NCBI GenBank assembly: GCA_037179335.1
Contig: JAKZHN010000001.1
Location: forward strand, 1,178,001-1,242,000
Direction: 5' to 3'
From: Cyclaneusma minus
Taxonomy: Eukaryota > Ascomycota > Leotiomycetes > Marthamycetales > Marthamycetaceae
DNA: 64,000 nt
Part shown: positions 10,873 to 20,129 of the stretch, in pieces
Position numbering within the stretch: position 1 is the first letter of the stretch
Layout: each line of letters opens with the position of its first letter
Position numbers and translations under genes: made by a program
The notes under the pieces: generated by a model
The model's database searches: none
The model's input: only the letters and a program-made list of their open reading frames with translations
Told to the model about the DNA's origin: nothing

Positions 10873-11670
10873 CTAGGCACCCTCGATATCCATATCTTCG
10901 GTATCCAAATCCTCCGGATCAACCGCCGCATCATCGTTGTACTCTCGCAGTTTCGCAATCATGTTCTCGAGCTTCTTGATCGGTGCCGCCAACTGATCAC
11001 AAACCCATTCGTTTTGCGGGGTTCTAGTTTCCCCTTCAACTATATACGTTTGCGCATAGGGGGCAAGATGCATGGTCCTAAGTGTGTGGAGCTGCCTGTC
11101 GAATTCCGCGAACAACTCTTTCGATGTATCAGCCAGTGCCGCCATATCCACCTCCTCATCCACATCTGGCACATCATCCATATCCTTCTTCAAAAAACCC
11201 AGACACATCCCAATCAACCTGTTCAACTCATACCTCAGGTCCGCAAACCACGGCATACTCCGATAATCCTCATCCTGCGCTGTCCCATAAAGTCGCTGCA
11301 ACACATCCTCCTCTAGCCCATCTTCTTTCGTGATGCCCGCCGCCTTCTTAATCTCCTCCAAATCTTGGAGAGCATTCGTCATATCAGACTCCAACAGATT
11401 GTACGCTTTTTGGATATCCGCGGGCCATTGCCCTCTCACGCGTTTCGCGGTCTGACGCGCATTATGCGCTTCTTTCTCTTGCTTCCTTTGGTAGTACCGG
11501 ACATTCCATTCTGTGGCGAGCAGGGTCCTCTTGAGGTCGGCGATCTCTTCATCCTTGTTCTTGTAGGATTTGTGGAAGCGGAGGGCGTAGGGTTCGGGTC
11601 CGGTTTGGGCGGTGGGGCTGGACGAGGGGACGCGTTGGGTAGTAGCGGGGGTTGGGTACGAGTCTGCCAT
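10873..11670 (-). CDS. coiled-coil hypothetical protein
   Basis: A single exon from ATG at 11670 (MADSYPTPATT) to the stop at 10873 gives 265 residues. The frame stays open to another ATG at 11871, but the extra 67 codons are His/Ser/Pro-rich and CT-rich in DNA, typical of a fungal 5' leader, so I prefer the inner start. After a Ser/Pro-rich N-terminus comes a strongly helical, charged region (KDEEIADLKRTLLATEWNVR onward) likely to form a coiled coil. An acidic patch (KKDMDDVPDVDEEVDM) follows, and the tail is acidic (DPEDLDTEDMDIEGA). No catalytic motif, signal peptide or membrane segment is visible. I do not recognise the family. The acidic tail and helices would fit a structural or nuclear partner protein, but this is only a guess. 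Confidence 0.7.
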   Translation of the reverse strand: MADSYPTPATTQRVPSSSPTAQTGPEPYALRFHKSYKNKDEEIADLKRTLLATEWNVRYYQRKQEKEAHNARQTAKRVRGQWPADIQKAYNLLESDMTNALQDLEEIKKAAGITKEDGLEEDVLQRLYGTAQDEDYRSMPWFADLRYELNRLIGMCLGFLKKDMDDVPDVDEEVDMAALADTSKELFAEFDRQLHTLRTMHLAPYAQTYIVEGETRTPQNEWVCDQLAAPIKKLENMIAKLREYNDDAAVDPEDLDTEDMDIEGA

Positions 11671-12442
11671 TGTGAGGGCTGGGGTTTTGGGAAAAACACT
11701 GTTTTGACAAAATTGGCCCGATAAGGTTGATGAGTGTGGTTTTCTTGCAGATAATTCCTTTTCTCTGAGAGGACCACAGGTGGAGGGGTGGAAATGGTGG
11801 ACCGAAGGGGTGGGGTGGAGGAGATATTGTGGTTGCGAGAGTAGGTGGTGGTGCTGGCTTTGTTGAAGCATTTAGTAGCCGGATGCGGTCATGCTGGTGC
11901 TGGTAGACACGGGAGCGCAGCACTTCAGTTTTTCTTTCAGAATTTTGTTAGCAGATTGTTGCGGTTCTTTGTTCAATGATTGGAGGACAGAGGGCCCTTT
12001 ATGCGACACCGGTGTCGTCGAATGTTCTCCTCTTTAAAGGATATTATTCGCTTACAGAAGCGAACAACAAAAGAGAGCCGGCCGGCGTTCGAGCACGTAT
12101 ACTTGGTACAGTAGTCAAGCGGTAGAGTACTTTAGTCGCCATCACAATTATCAGGGAAGCCGCAAGATCACTATGTAGCATTAATTACATACACAAAAAA
12201 CCGCTGTAATGCTATGCTCGTATTTCATCCCAACCGCATTGCTAAAATTAGTTGGGAAAGGGGAAGACGACCACTGCTAATTCGCTTGATGCGGTTAGCC
12301 TCCTTAAAGTAACGACAGTTGAGAATCTAGAAACATGTGAGTAAAGCAGTAACACTCTGCTCATTGACCGAGTCGCAATCCGAGAAATGGTATTTTTTAA
12401 GACCACAGACGGTGTTTCCCCGAACTCAGACAGGCCGTTTGT
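11671..12442. other. 5' leader and promoter of the coiled-coil gene; 3' flank of BBP
   Basis: Positions 11671-11871 read as CT-rich (minus sense), typical of a fungal 5' leader, and could instead encode an N-terminal extension. The rest holds the promoter of the coiled-coil gene and the 3' flank of BBP. I see no further gene or RNA. Confidence 0.45.
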
Positions 12443-14689
12443 TCAAGCTCCTGGGGGAGGTGGTGGTGGGTTGTCACTAGGTGGTGGTGGCGGAGGTGCA
12501 CTTCCAGGAGGAGGAGGTGGAGGCGCTGCTCCAGAAGGTGGATGAGGCGGGGGGCTTCCAGAACCACCGTACTGTTGCAGCAGAGCACTGAGGCCAGTGG
12601 GCAGTCCGGGCGGGGCACCAAGAGAAGCAGCTCCAGGAGGAGCACCAAGACCAGGTGGGGCAACCATACCAGGCTGGGGAGGGTATCCAGAACCATAGCC
12701 AGGAGCACTGTATCCACCGTATCCACCGGGGGGAGGAGGAAGAGGAGCACCGTAGCCTTGTGGAGCACCGTGGCTAGGCTGTTGCCAGGGTGGCACAGAG
12801 CCAGATGACTGTCCACCGTAGCCTCCGTCGTGTCGGCCGCCATAATGGTCGCCACCTCTGTCGTTGCGCTCGCGGTCGTTACCACGGTTGCGATCTCTGG
12901 CCCAAGGTGCCGGACCGCCACTGGGACCGGAATCACGAGCGTGGTAATCACCGCCACGGTCATTTCCGCGGTCACGTTGCTGCCAAGGAGCTGGGCCACC
13001 GGTAGGTCCTCGTTGCCAGGGTTTGACATCGTCCTCGGGGGGTCTTTGATCGTAGCCTCCGGGACCGGCCTCAATACGAGCAGGTGCATCTCCATTGCCG
13101 GCTGGTGCGCCGCCATTGAGTTCTTGCATAAGTTGCTGCGCCATTATCAGTGTGCGATCTCTTTTATTCAAAACGGAATCTCAACATACCTCGTATTCCC
13201 TGTCAACAGCATCACCACCGCCTTCAATCCTACCAGCAGAGCGTCCGGGCATGCCCTGCTGTGGAGGACCATTGCGCCAGTCAGCACCACGTTGTCTGTC
13301 TGGACAATCCCTCGCCATGTGGCCAGCGTTTCCACAGACTCGACAAATGATGTTCGCGGTGAAGTTGCGCTGCTCGGGACAGTCGTATTTGCGATGACCA
13401 ATTTGTCCGCAGTTCTGGCAGGCTTGATTCTCGTCGTCACGGAGGGTACCGTTCAGAGCGGCAAGCTCACGAAGCTGGTTTCTCTTCAGCTCGTTCTGTC
13501 CCTCGGGGATCGAAGCAGCCTAGTACAGATGTTGTCAGCATCGGACTCATATTATTCTTGCGAAGGGAAAGCTCACGGTTTCAATGATGTTGTGAATCAG
13601 CTTCTTCGCCTTGTTGACCTTCTCCTCCGTATCGGCCATGATGAGACAATGGAGATCCTCTTCCTGGTTGCTAGTGTGAGCTGCGTCAGAACGGCCTTTT
13701 CCTTCCTTGACGGATCCTTTTCCGCGGATAGCGATCTTGGCCTGGGATTCTGTTTCCATCTTCTTGAGGGTATTTCCACGAGGTCCGATAAGTAAACCAA
13801 CTTTAGTAAAGCGCAAGCTAAGTGTTAGTCGAGGATCAAATAGTTTTGAGCAAAAGAGTGAGTAAGATATAGTTATGGCCATGGATAGCATCGTTCCAGA
13901 CGCTTCAAACATGGCACACATGAATGAAAATCGAGGCATTAGGAGGGTTAGAAGGGTTAGAGGGTTAGCAATCATACTGAAGTTGATCTCTGGATAGTCA
14001 TTGACTGGCACATAAACTTTCTCCTGTGTCTTAGTCGGGCGGCGGTAGTCCTGGGGCGGATGGTAGTTAGGAATGATCTTCATAGCCTTCTCGATGAGCT
14101 TGTGTCGCTCGTCTTCGAGACGCTTGCGGTATCGGAACTCCCTAGTGTTAACACGGCGACCGAAGTTGTCGTACTGAGGGGGAGGCGAGGGTGATCTGGC
14201 ATGAAGTTAGAATGCGCAGTCTTGGAAGAGGGCGGCGGCGGCGTAAGCTCACCTGTCGCCGTCAGCAGGAACGACATCGTCGATCCTGAGTTTCTGGCTG
14301 ATTTCCTCGATGCGCAGATGGAGGGTGTAAGCTTCGAGCTGCTCGCTGGTCATGTTGGCCCGGATAGCAGTAGTCAGACCCATCAAGCCAGCAGCCTTGT
14401 TCTCGGTCGCGTCGCCCCATCGATTTCTCTTCTTGCGGCGGCGGGTGCCATCGCCGTTGGGCTCCTCGGCTGGGCGTTCGGGTCAGTGTTGGTCGCAGGT
14501 CTCTATCCAGGGTTTTTGGGACTTACATCTCACAGGGCTTCGGCCACGCTTGATTCCAGCTCCCTCGGAGGATCTTGGGGCGTCCATGTTGTCAGTGGGA
14601 GGAGGGCTGGCACTTTCGCCATTGAAACGGCGACGGTTGCCCAGCGGAATGTTGTTGGAGCCAGTGATGCCCTGGCCTCTGAACGACAT
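12443..14689 (-). CDS. BBP: branchpoint-bridging protein (SF1/Msl5)
   Basis: Six exons on minus: 14527-14689, 14253-14469, 13978-14195, 13577-13800, 13190-13519, 12443-13135. They join into 614 residues with all phases consistent. BBP binds the intron branchpoint sequence and bridges it to the U1 snRNP and Mud2/U2AF65 in early spliceosome assembly in the nucleus. Visible parts: RKKRNRWGD with the SF1 helix-hairpin region (about 70-170); a KH domain whose loop reads GLLIGPRGNT (about 190-275); two CCHC zinc knuckles at residues 308-321 and 333-346 with CX2CX4HX4C spacing; and a Gly/Pro-rich tail ending in long proline runs. Three of the five introns are exactly 57 bp, one is 54, and intron 3 is 177 bp, stop-free and in frame (reported separately). 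It is divergent from the GST gene, about 0.54 kb apart. Confidence 0.95.
13801..13977 (-). other. BBP intron 3: in-frame, stop-free, CTAAC-rich
   Basis: This 177-nt intron (59 codons) has GTATGA at its donor, a canonical CTAAC branch site at 13824-13828 (24 nt from the acceptor) and AAAG at the acceptor. It has no stop in the frame of the flanking exons. Within 40 nt of the donor it holds three more CTAAC motifs (13964-13968, 13956-13960, 13947-13951) and one CTAAT (13938-13942). On the plus strand the same stretch reads as a degenerate TTAGGG-like repeat. Confidence 0.85.
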
Positions 14690-15269
14690 GGTGAGGGTGG
14701 TGAGGGCGTGTGATGGGCAAAGGCTTGGAACGAATAATGGGTGGATATGTCGAGGCAACGCCGCATGTCTGGTCGCATGAAGACTTCGGCGCTAGCGTCA
14801 GGCTCACGTGATCGAGGAACTAACTGTCTTAGGTTTAGCCGGGGATAGCCAGCGGAGCTCGGAAGAACATTGAACCATCCCAGTGAGGGCAGTTTCACAG
14901 AAGCAGCCTCGCGCTGTTTGTAATCCCAAGGATACTGTAATCCTATCCCGATCTTGCCGCAATCCTGTCGTTGCGCCTACTGTCTAGGTACATGTGCCAT
15001 CTTGCGGGCAATGGCTTTGCCGCCAAAGCACCAGCGCCTTTGATGCTGATTTTGATTTCCAAGCTACATATGATGCTTTGAAATAAGGGTGAAGCAGCAG
15101 CTTCTCGAAATGTCAAGGCGGGGTAGAGTGAGTAGCTCAGAGCTGCCCGCGGCCCATACTACTTAGGTATATAAAACCGTTCAACTTCCTCCCTATCAAA
15201 AACCTCTATCCTTTCATCTTCAGACGTTCAATGAGCAATCGTCTTGAACAAGTACAATCACATCTCACC
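14690..15269. promoter_or_regulatory. divergent promoter, BBP / glutathione transferase
   Basis: The ~0.58-kb spacer serves BBP (minus) and the GST gene (plus). A TATA-like TATATAAAA lies at 15168-15176, about 60-100 bp before the GST starts, followed by a CT-rich leader. No such box is seen on the BBP side. This fits an inducible GST and a constitutive splicing-factor promoter (inference). Confidence 0.5.
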
Positions 15270-16282
15270 ATGGCCTCCCGACCCAACATCCACCTATACA
15301 CCACCCAGACGCCCAATGGCATCAAAATCTCCATCACCCTCGAAGAGCTCGGCCTCCCCTATGAGTTCACCAAAATCGACATCTCCAATAACACGCAGAA
15401 AGAACCCTGGTTTCTCGAAATCAACCCCAATGGCCGAATCCCCGCCTTGACCGACACTTTCACCGACGGAAAGAACATTCGGCTCTTCGAGAGTGGTTCC
15501 ATCATGCAATACCTTGTCGATGAATACGACAAGGATCACAAGATCTCTTACCCTAGGGGAACTCGCGAGTACTATGAGACCAACAGCTGGGTATGTGCAC
15601 CATCATGATTTTGATAGACTGCCTAAACTGATTGGACCATAGCTTTTCTTTTTAAACGCCGGCGTGGGACCGATGCAAGGCCAAGCCAACCATTTCGGCC
15701 GTTATGCCCCTGAGCACATCGAGTACGGCGTGAAGCGCTATACCAACGAAACACGCCGGGTAAGCATAATCAAACCATCTATCTCACTTTGAACGAGGCG
15801 TCGATTTTACCTTCAAATACTAAACATAGTACAGCTGTACCGTGTCCTCGACGACCATCTTAAAAAGACCGGCTCGCCCTACCTGGTTGGCGACAAGTGC
15901 ACTATTGCCGACATAGCTCACTGGGGATGGATCCACGCAGCATGTAGGTTCCCCTTCCATTGGTGCCGTCCAATTCACTCCTGTCTTCCTCCTCTTTCCC
16001 TTTATTTCTCGCATGAAGCAAACGGATCTCCCTGACCCAAACTTGTAACTATCATACTAATATGTTCACAAAGTCTGGGCTGGCGTCGACATCTCTGAGT
16101 TCCCCAACCTCAAGGCCTGGGAAGACCGTATGTACGAGCGCCCGGGTGTGCAAAAAGGCAAGGATGTGCCTGAGCCCAACAAGATGAGGGAACTTCAAAA
16201 AGACCCCGAGCAGATGAAGAAGCAGGCAGAATCGGCAAAAAAGTGGGTGCAGTCCGGCATGGCGGAAGATGCTAAGAAATGA
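15270..16282 (+). CDS. Ure2-like glutathione S-transferase
   Basis: Exons 15270-15590, 15643-15759, 15835-15943 and 16074-16282 give 251 residues. The chosen ATG has a CACCATGG context; another in-frame ATG at 15231 would add 13 residues. The protein should conjugate or reduce substrates with glutathione in the cytosol. The N-terminal thioredoxin-like half shows TPNGIKISITLEELGLPYE and INPNGRIPAL, with ESGSIMQYL as the glutathione-binding ESxAI-type motif. The C-terminal helical half contains YLVGDKCTIADIAHWGW and FPNLKAWEDRMYERPGVQKG. This is the fungal Ure2p/YfcG-like class, which is often inducible by oxidants and xenobiotics. All introns have GTA donors and AG acceptors and keep phase. 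The last ~40 residues are a Lys/Glu-rich tail beyond the core fold. Confidence 0.92.
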
Positions 16283-16977
16283 ACGGCTTCGTTGGACTGA
16301 AGATGTCGTCCACAGCCTGGGTGTATCTGAGGGCTCAATTGAAACTCAGTCCTTCTTTTGCCTGACTGCGTGTGGAGTGATGCCTCACTCCACACATTTT
16401 GTTATTCAACTTCATCCTCGTTCTTGTGTGGATGCTTGTTGGGGCTCGCACAGGCTGCTACAGCTTTAATTTGTACTTGGATCCTTGCGTCCGTCTTTAC
16501 GTGCATCGCGGCGAGGTCCAAGGACAACAAGATATAGTCCTGCCCGTTAGAACAAAAAACAGTTTGTCGTTTTGCCTGATTCATTCTCTCCTTTGAACAA
16601 GGTTCCCCTTCCTAAATCTTCTTGCAATTTTTTACCTATTTTCTTTTACATTCTCGAAGTCGTTTTCTTCATGTTGAACATTGCATTTTTACTTCCAAAT
16701 TTTTCTATTACCGTGATGGTGAAGCACAAAAAGAATTTCTGTATTTCCAAGAAACAACAATCGTACATTGCTACAGCGGCAGCTTCCTATGTACACCCCT
16801 TTTCCCAACTCCAGAAACTCCCGCTCCGTCCTTATATTGCAATGCATTATATAGCCAGGTGGTATAACCCGAGTCGAAAATAACAACCGAGGGCATAAGC
16901 GCCATGGACACCATTACATGTTACTCAATGCTGGGGTGTTCAAGGCTGTACCTCGGCCGTGAGATCACTAGAAAGCA
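16283..16977. other. convergent 3' flank
   Basis: This spacer lies between the GST stop and the stop of the minus-strand 2EXR gene. It contains T-rich and A-rich stretches consistent with two 3' UTRs. No credible gene is seen. Confidence 0.5.
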
Positions 16978-17934
16978 TCAGGGTTCCAATTCCATTTCCC
17001 TTGGCAATTCAAAATCCATATCCATCACACACGCCTGATTCGTAGTTGGATGATACATCGTCTCCAAATAACGACGATCCGGCGACAATCTCATCAATCG
17101 GAGTTTAATCCGTATGTTTTTCACCGGGGCAAGACCCGTTGGCCTCCGATACATCTCAACATCTTCCTCAAGAGCGATTCTGACCAGCGTCTGTCTTCCG
17201 TGAGTGAGTCGCCTCGATACCGCGCGGACTTCGGGGAGAAAGCTCTCGTATACCTGCAGCGCTGATTCTGCTTCAAAGTAGCCAATGGCACCGTGCCGCA
17301 CCGTATCCTCGAGATATCGAGCAAAACCAGCGGCGGTGCTGCGGGATGTCCATCGAGGGTGCGGCGAATCAATGATGATCAGCTCCCTGAGGTTCGGGAA
17401 GCGCTCAAACCAGGGCTCATCTTGTACCCACCACTTGGCTGGGGGGAAGGCATAAGACCAAAGAGCGAGTCGCTGGATGTCTCCGACTCGTTGCGGATCG
17501 AATTGCTGCGGCTGCGCTTCGACATCGAAAGGGTCCGGTACCCAGATGGTTTCGTCTTGCTGCGAAGTTCCGCGGCTCCACTGGCACGCAACATCGTGTG
17601 CACCATCGGGATGACAGATGGAGACAATGATGTCGTCAGCTAGAGAGAGAACGTATACGTCGTCAATACGGGTCCCGCCCCTATAGAGGGGCATGATGGT
17701 GTGGTCGACCTCGGCGTGGGGTCTGTCGCTCTTCCGGAGAGTTTCATGTCGTGATTCCCGGCAGACGTGCATTACTTGTGGGAAGCGAGCGAGCGGGCGT
17801 TGGACCTCATGATCCCAAATGCCGTCTGAGTTGAGGCAGTATATTGCGCGGTCGCCGGAGCTGAGCATAAGGCGCCAGATATTCAAACGAGTCTCTAGAG
17901 GGAGTTTCTTGAATTTCCCAAAACCTTGATCCAT
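16978..17934 (-). CDS. 2EXR-type hypothetical protein
   Basis: An intronless frame from ATG at 17934 to TGA at 16978 gives 318 residues. The start MDQGFGKFKKLPLETRLNIW with following HVCRESRHETL is the pattern of the fungal 2EXR family: F-x-x-L-P-x-E-x-R near residues 8-17 and a VCxESR box near residue 60. The middle carries a WxxDEPWFERFPNLRELIII segment, often seen in these proteins. The biochemical role of the family is unknown; the N-terminal motif slightly resembles an F-box, but I would not assign ubiquitin functions. Codon use looks like the neighbours. It lies between the GST and a small membrane protein, with no apparent functional link. Confidence 0.8.
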   Translation of the reverse strand: MDQGFGKFKKLPLETRLNIWRLMLSSGDRAIYCLNSDGIWDHEVQRPLARFPQVMHVCRESRHETLRKSDRPHAEVDHTIMPLYRGGTRIDDVYVLSLADDIIVSICHPDGAHDVACQWSRGTSQQDETIWVPDPFDVEAQPQQFDPQRVGDIQRLALWSYAFPPAKWWVQDEPWFERFPNLRELIIIDSPHPRWTSRSTAAGFARYLEDTVRHGAIGYFEAESALQVYESFLPEVRAVSRRLTHGRQTLVRIALEEDVEMYRRPTGLAPVKNIRIKLRLMRLSPDRRYLETMYHPTTNQACVMDMDFELPREMELEP

Positions 17935-18679
17935 GGTTACAGCTATAGAGACGTCGTGGTTGGAGCCGTTGTCTGAGCTGGTATATTTCGCCTAACTTGT
18001 ATGGACTGTTGTGGTTGTGACTATGGTCTGTGGCTGTAATTGTGGTTATAGCTGTGGTTGTAACAAAGATGAGCTGCTTCTCTAAGGACTCGGCCGGATT
18101 TGTACGTAGGATCATGAAAGACTGATCCCTCGTCTTTTGACCATTGTTTGCCGGCGGGCGGTAGACAACTGTTCAGTCTCTTAAATACATTTTGTTTCAA
18201 ATGCCATCGACATAGCTACGGTAGCTTGGGTTGTCCTTTGTTTGGATAGGCCAATCATAGCTGGAAAGCCTTTTGTTGAACAATTTCGCAGAGAAAGGTC
18301 CTGCCGAAAGCGTCAAGGCTGTTCATAATTACAAACTTGATGCATTTAGTGGCGCCTTTATCTTGGTATGTCCTTTGTTCCCGAGCTGTGTTGGACTGAA
18401 CACTCAATCCAAGTTATTCAAGTCTGTAACATCGCTTCGTCGTTGATCTGCTATCCAACATTGGAACCAAACCACAGACTATACACTAGATCCAATATTT
18501 ACCCTGAGTAGGTAGGTAGTTAATGTGACTCGCTATGATCAAAGTCAAAGATGGACCCGTGGTTGTGATCGATCAACTGGTTTTGTATTCACATTCCACG
18601 TACCAAGCCTATATCCAAAAGATATACATCAAAAGCTTTCGACCCAGCCAGTCCTTCCGTGAGAAGTCGTCCTCTAGTA
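17935..18679. other. 5' flank of the 2EXR gene
   Basis: The region starts with a GT-rich low-complexity tract (about 17960-18065) just upstream of the ATG, in the likely 5' leader. It then runs to the stop codon of the minus-strand membrane-protein gene. No further gene is seen. Confidence 0.45.
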
Positions 18680-19663
18680 TCACCTGGTTTCACTTTCAGC
18701 AGGTGTCCTCCGCTCCCGCCATTCCCTCCCCTCTACGATCCAGCTCATGAAAGCTTTCTCGAGCTGCGGCACCAGCAGACCAACCACTGGCGCAACATAC
18801 CGAAAGTTTCCATAGCTCAGAGAGCTTATCCTCTTCACAAACCCCAGCATCTTGTCATATTTGTTCTCTGAATGAGGTTGTGCAGTGATGTCTTCCTGCA
18901 AAGAGGGTGAAACATGCGATCTTACTGTCTTTGGTATTGCTGGTATCAGCAATTGAACCCATACTGGCCGCTGGAACCTGGGTAGTTCTGAGTACGGGTA
19001 GTAGTCAGTATCAGTTGAGGCTTCCTCGCCCGTGCTTTGTCCCACCGCACTGTTTGGAGATGGTGCTCTTGACCTTCTACGCCGTTCATTTGCAATTTCG
19101 ATATCATGAGACGATTCGGAAGGCCCTCGACTGTGGGCGAGGTCGTCATAGTCGCTGTGCTGGTCAAAGCCTTGCTCCCATTCGACAGTGACCTTTCTTG
19201 TCCTCAGGTTGATCTCTCGGTCGTGATCTTTATCTGAACGATGTAGGGAATGTTCTCTGGGCGAAACTTCGTGAGACTCCAGGTGTAAAAGCCGGGCTTC
19301 GTACGTATAGTCATACAGATCAGCCTCGCAGGTGTTGCATTCGTCCAAATCATGGGTATTCTTGTGCCAGTCGTAATGAGCCCACCGTTGTTTGTCGGAA
19401 TGATGAGTGAAGTGAAAACCGCAGCCGGATCGGTTGCACCATGTATTTATCTCGGTATACCACGAGATATTGCGCACCACAGAGTTGTGCCATGTCAAGT
19501 CTCTGACATCTGAGCTGTGTTCCGAATATTCTTCTTCGCGGGCGGAGTTCTGGGGGTTCTTACAAGTCGTATCGGATGGCCCAAAAGCGTACTCGACGAG
19601 AATAAACGTTATGACTGGGATAGAGATGAGGAGAAAACCACATTGATAGAGGGTGAGGCCCAT
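18680..19663 (-). CDS. single-pass membrane hypothetical protein
   Basis: One open frame from ATG at 19663 to 18680 gives 327 residues. Residues about 5-27 are hydrophobic (LYQCGFLLISIPVITFILVE) and should act as a signal anchor. A Cys/His-rich segment follows (about 75-130) with pairs WCNRSGC, FTHH, YDWHKNTH and ECNTC, which could chelate zinc but match no domain I know. The middle is polar and Ser/Asp/Glu/Arg-rich, and the C-terminus has a weaker hydrophobic stretch (RYVAPVVGLLVPQLEKAF). I do not recognise the family. It is the last gene before the AT-rich block; its start is only 281 bp from the first block repeat. Its composition is normal, with no sign of RIP leaking into it. Confidence 0.6.
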   Translation of the reverse strand: MGLTLYQCGFLLISIPVITFILVEYAFGPSDTTCKNPQNSAREEEYSEHSSDVRDLTWHNSVVRNISWYTEINTWCNRSGCGFHFTHHSDKQRWAHYDWHKNTHDLDECNTCEADLYDYTYEARLLHLESHEVSPREHSLHRSDKDHDREINLRTRKVTVEWEQGFDQHSDYDDLAHSRGPSESSHDIEIANERRRRSRAPSPNSAVGQSTGEEASTDTDYYPYSELPRFQRPVWVQLLIPAIPKTVRSHVSPSLQEDITAQPHSENKYDKMLGFVKRISSLSYGNFRYVAPVVGLLVPQLEKAFMSWIVEGREWRERRTPAESETR

Positions 19664-19943
19664 TCCTAGTAGCTATAGTAGCAAAGCATCCTTTGGACAA
19701 GAACTGTTGATGTACTAGTCCGTTGAAGGCGGGGACTTCAGGAGCTCCAAACGACAAAACATATTGACAGCAAAGAAACAGACAGGAACAGAAGGGAAAC
19801 TGGCCGACTTGCTGGGTGAGGTTCTCGTGAAAGAATCTCTTTGTCCATGACATTGATTTGGAGTGATGCATCCAGGACAAAGAAGATGGAGCTGAGGTCG
19901 AGTTTAAGGTACATACACGTAGAGCTAAGAGAACACAATTTTG

Positions 19944-20129
19944 AATGATGGGTTTTATGGTGGTGAGGCTGGCTTATCGTCACGTGGGTCTCATATAGGA
20001 CCCCCTGGCTAACAACCAGAGGCGTAAGCAATGGTGGAACCCATAATAGTGGTTAAAAAAAAACTCCTTTTGCCATTGTTATTTTTCTTTTCACCAATAT
20101 TAATTGCTTTATTAATTTAATTAATTTAA
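19944..20129. repeat. left margin repeat of the AT-rich block (copy L)
   Basis: This segment matches 41792-41976 in direct orientation. The first 86 bases align without gaps; the remainder aligns with small gaps. By hand count this copy carries G or C at 31 sites where the right copy has A or T, against only two transversions. The first ~100 bases are therefore an essentially unmutated version of the RIP-mutated right copy. After 20129 the two diverge. Confidence 0.85.

Noticed and set aside
13939..13968. True telomere or chromosome end
   Set aside because: Only four degenerate units inside an intron, with genes on both sides.
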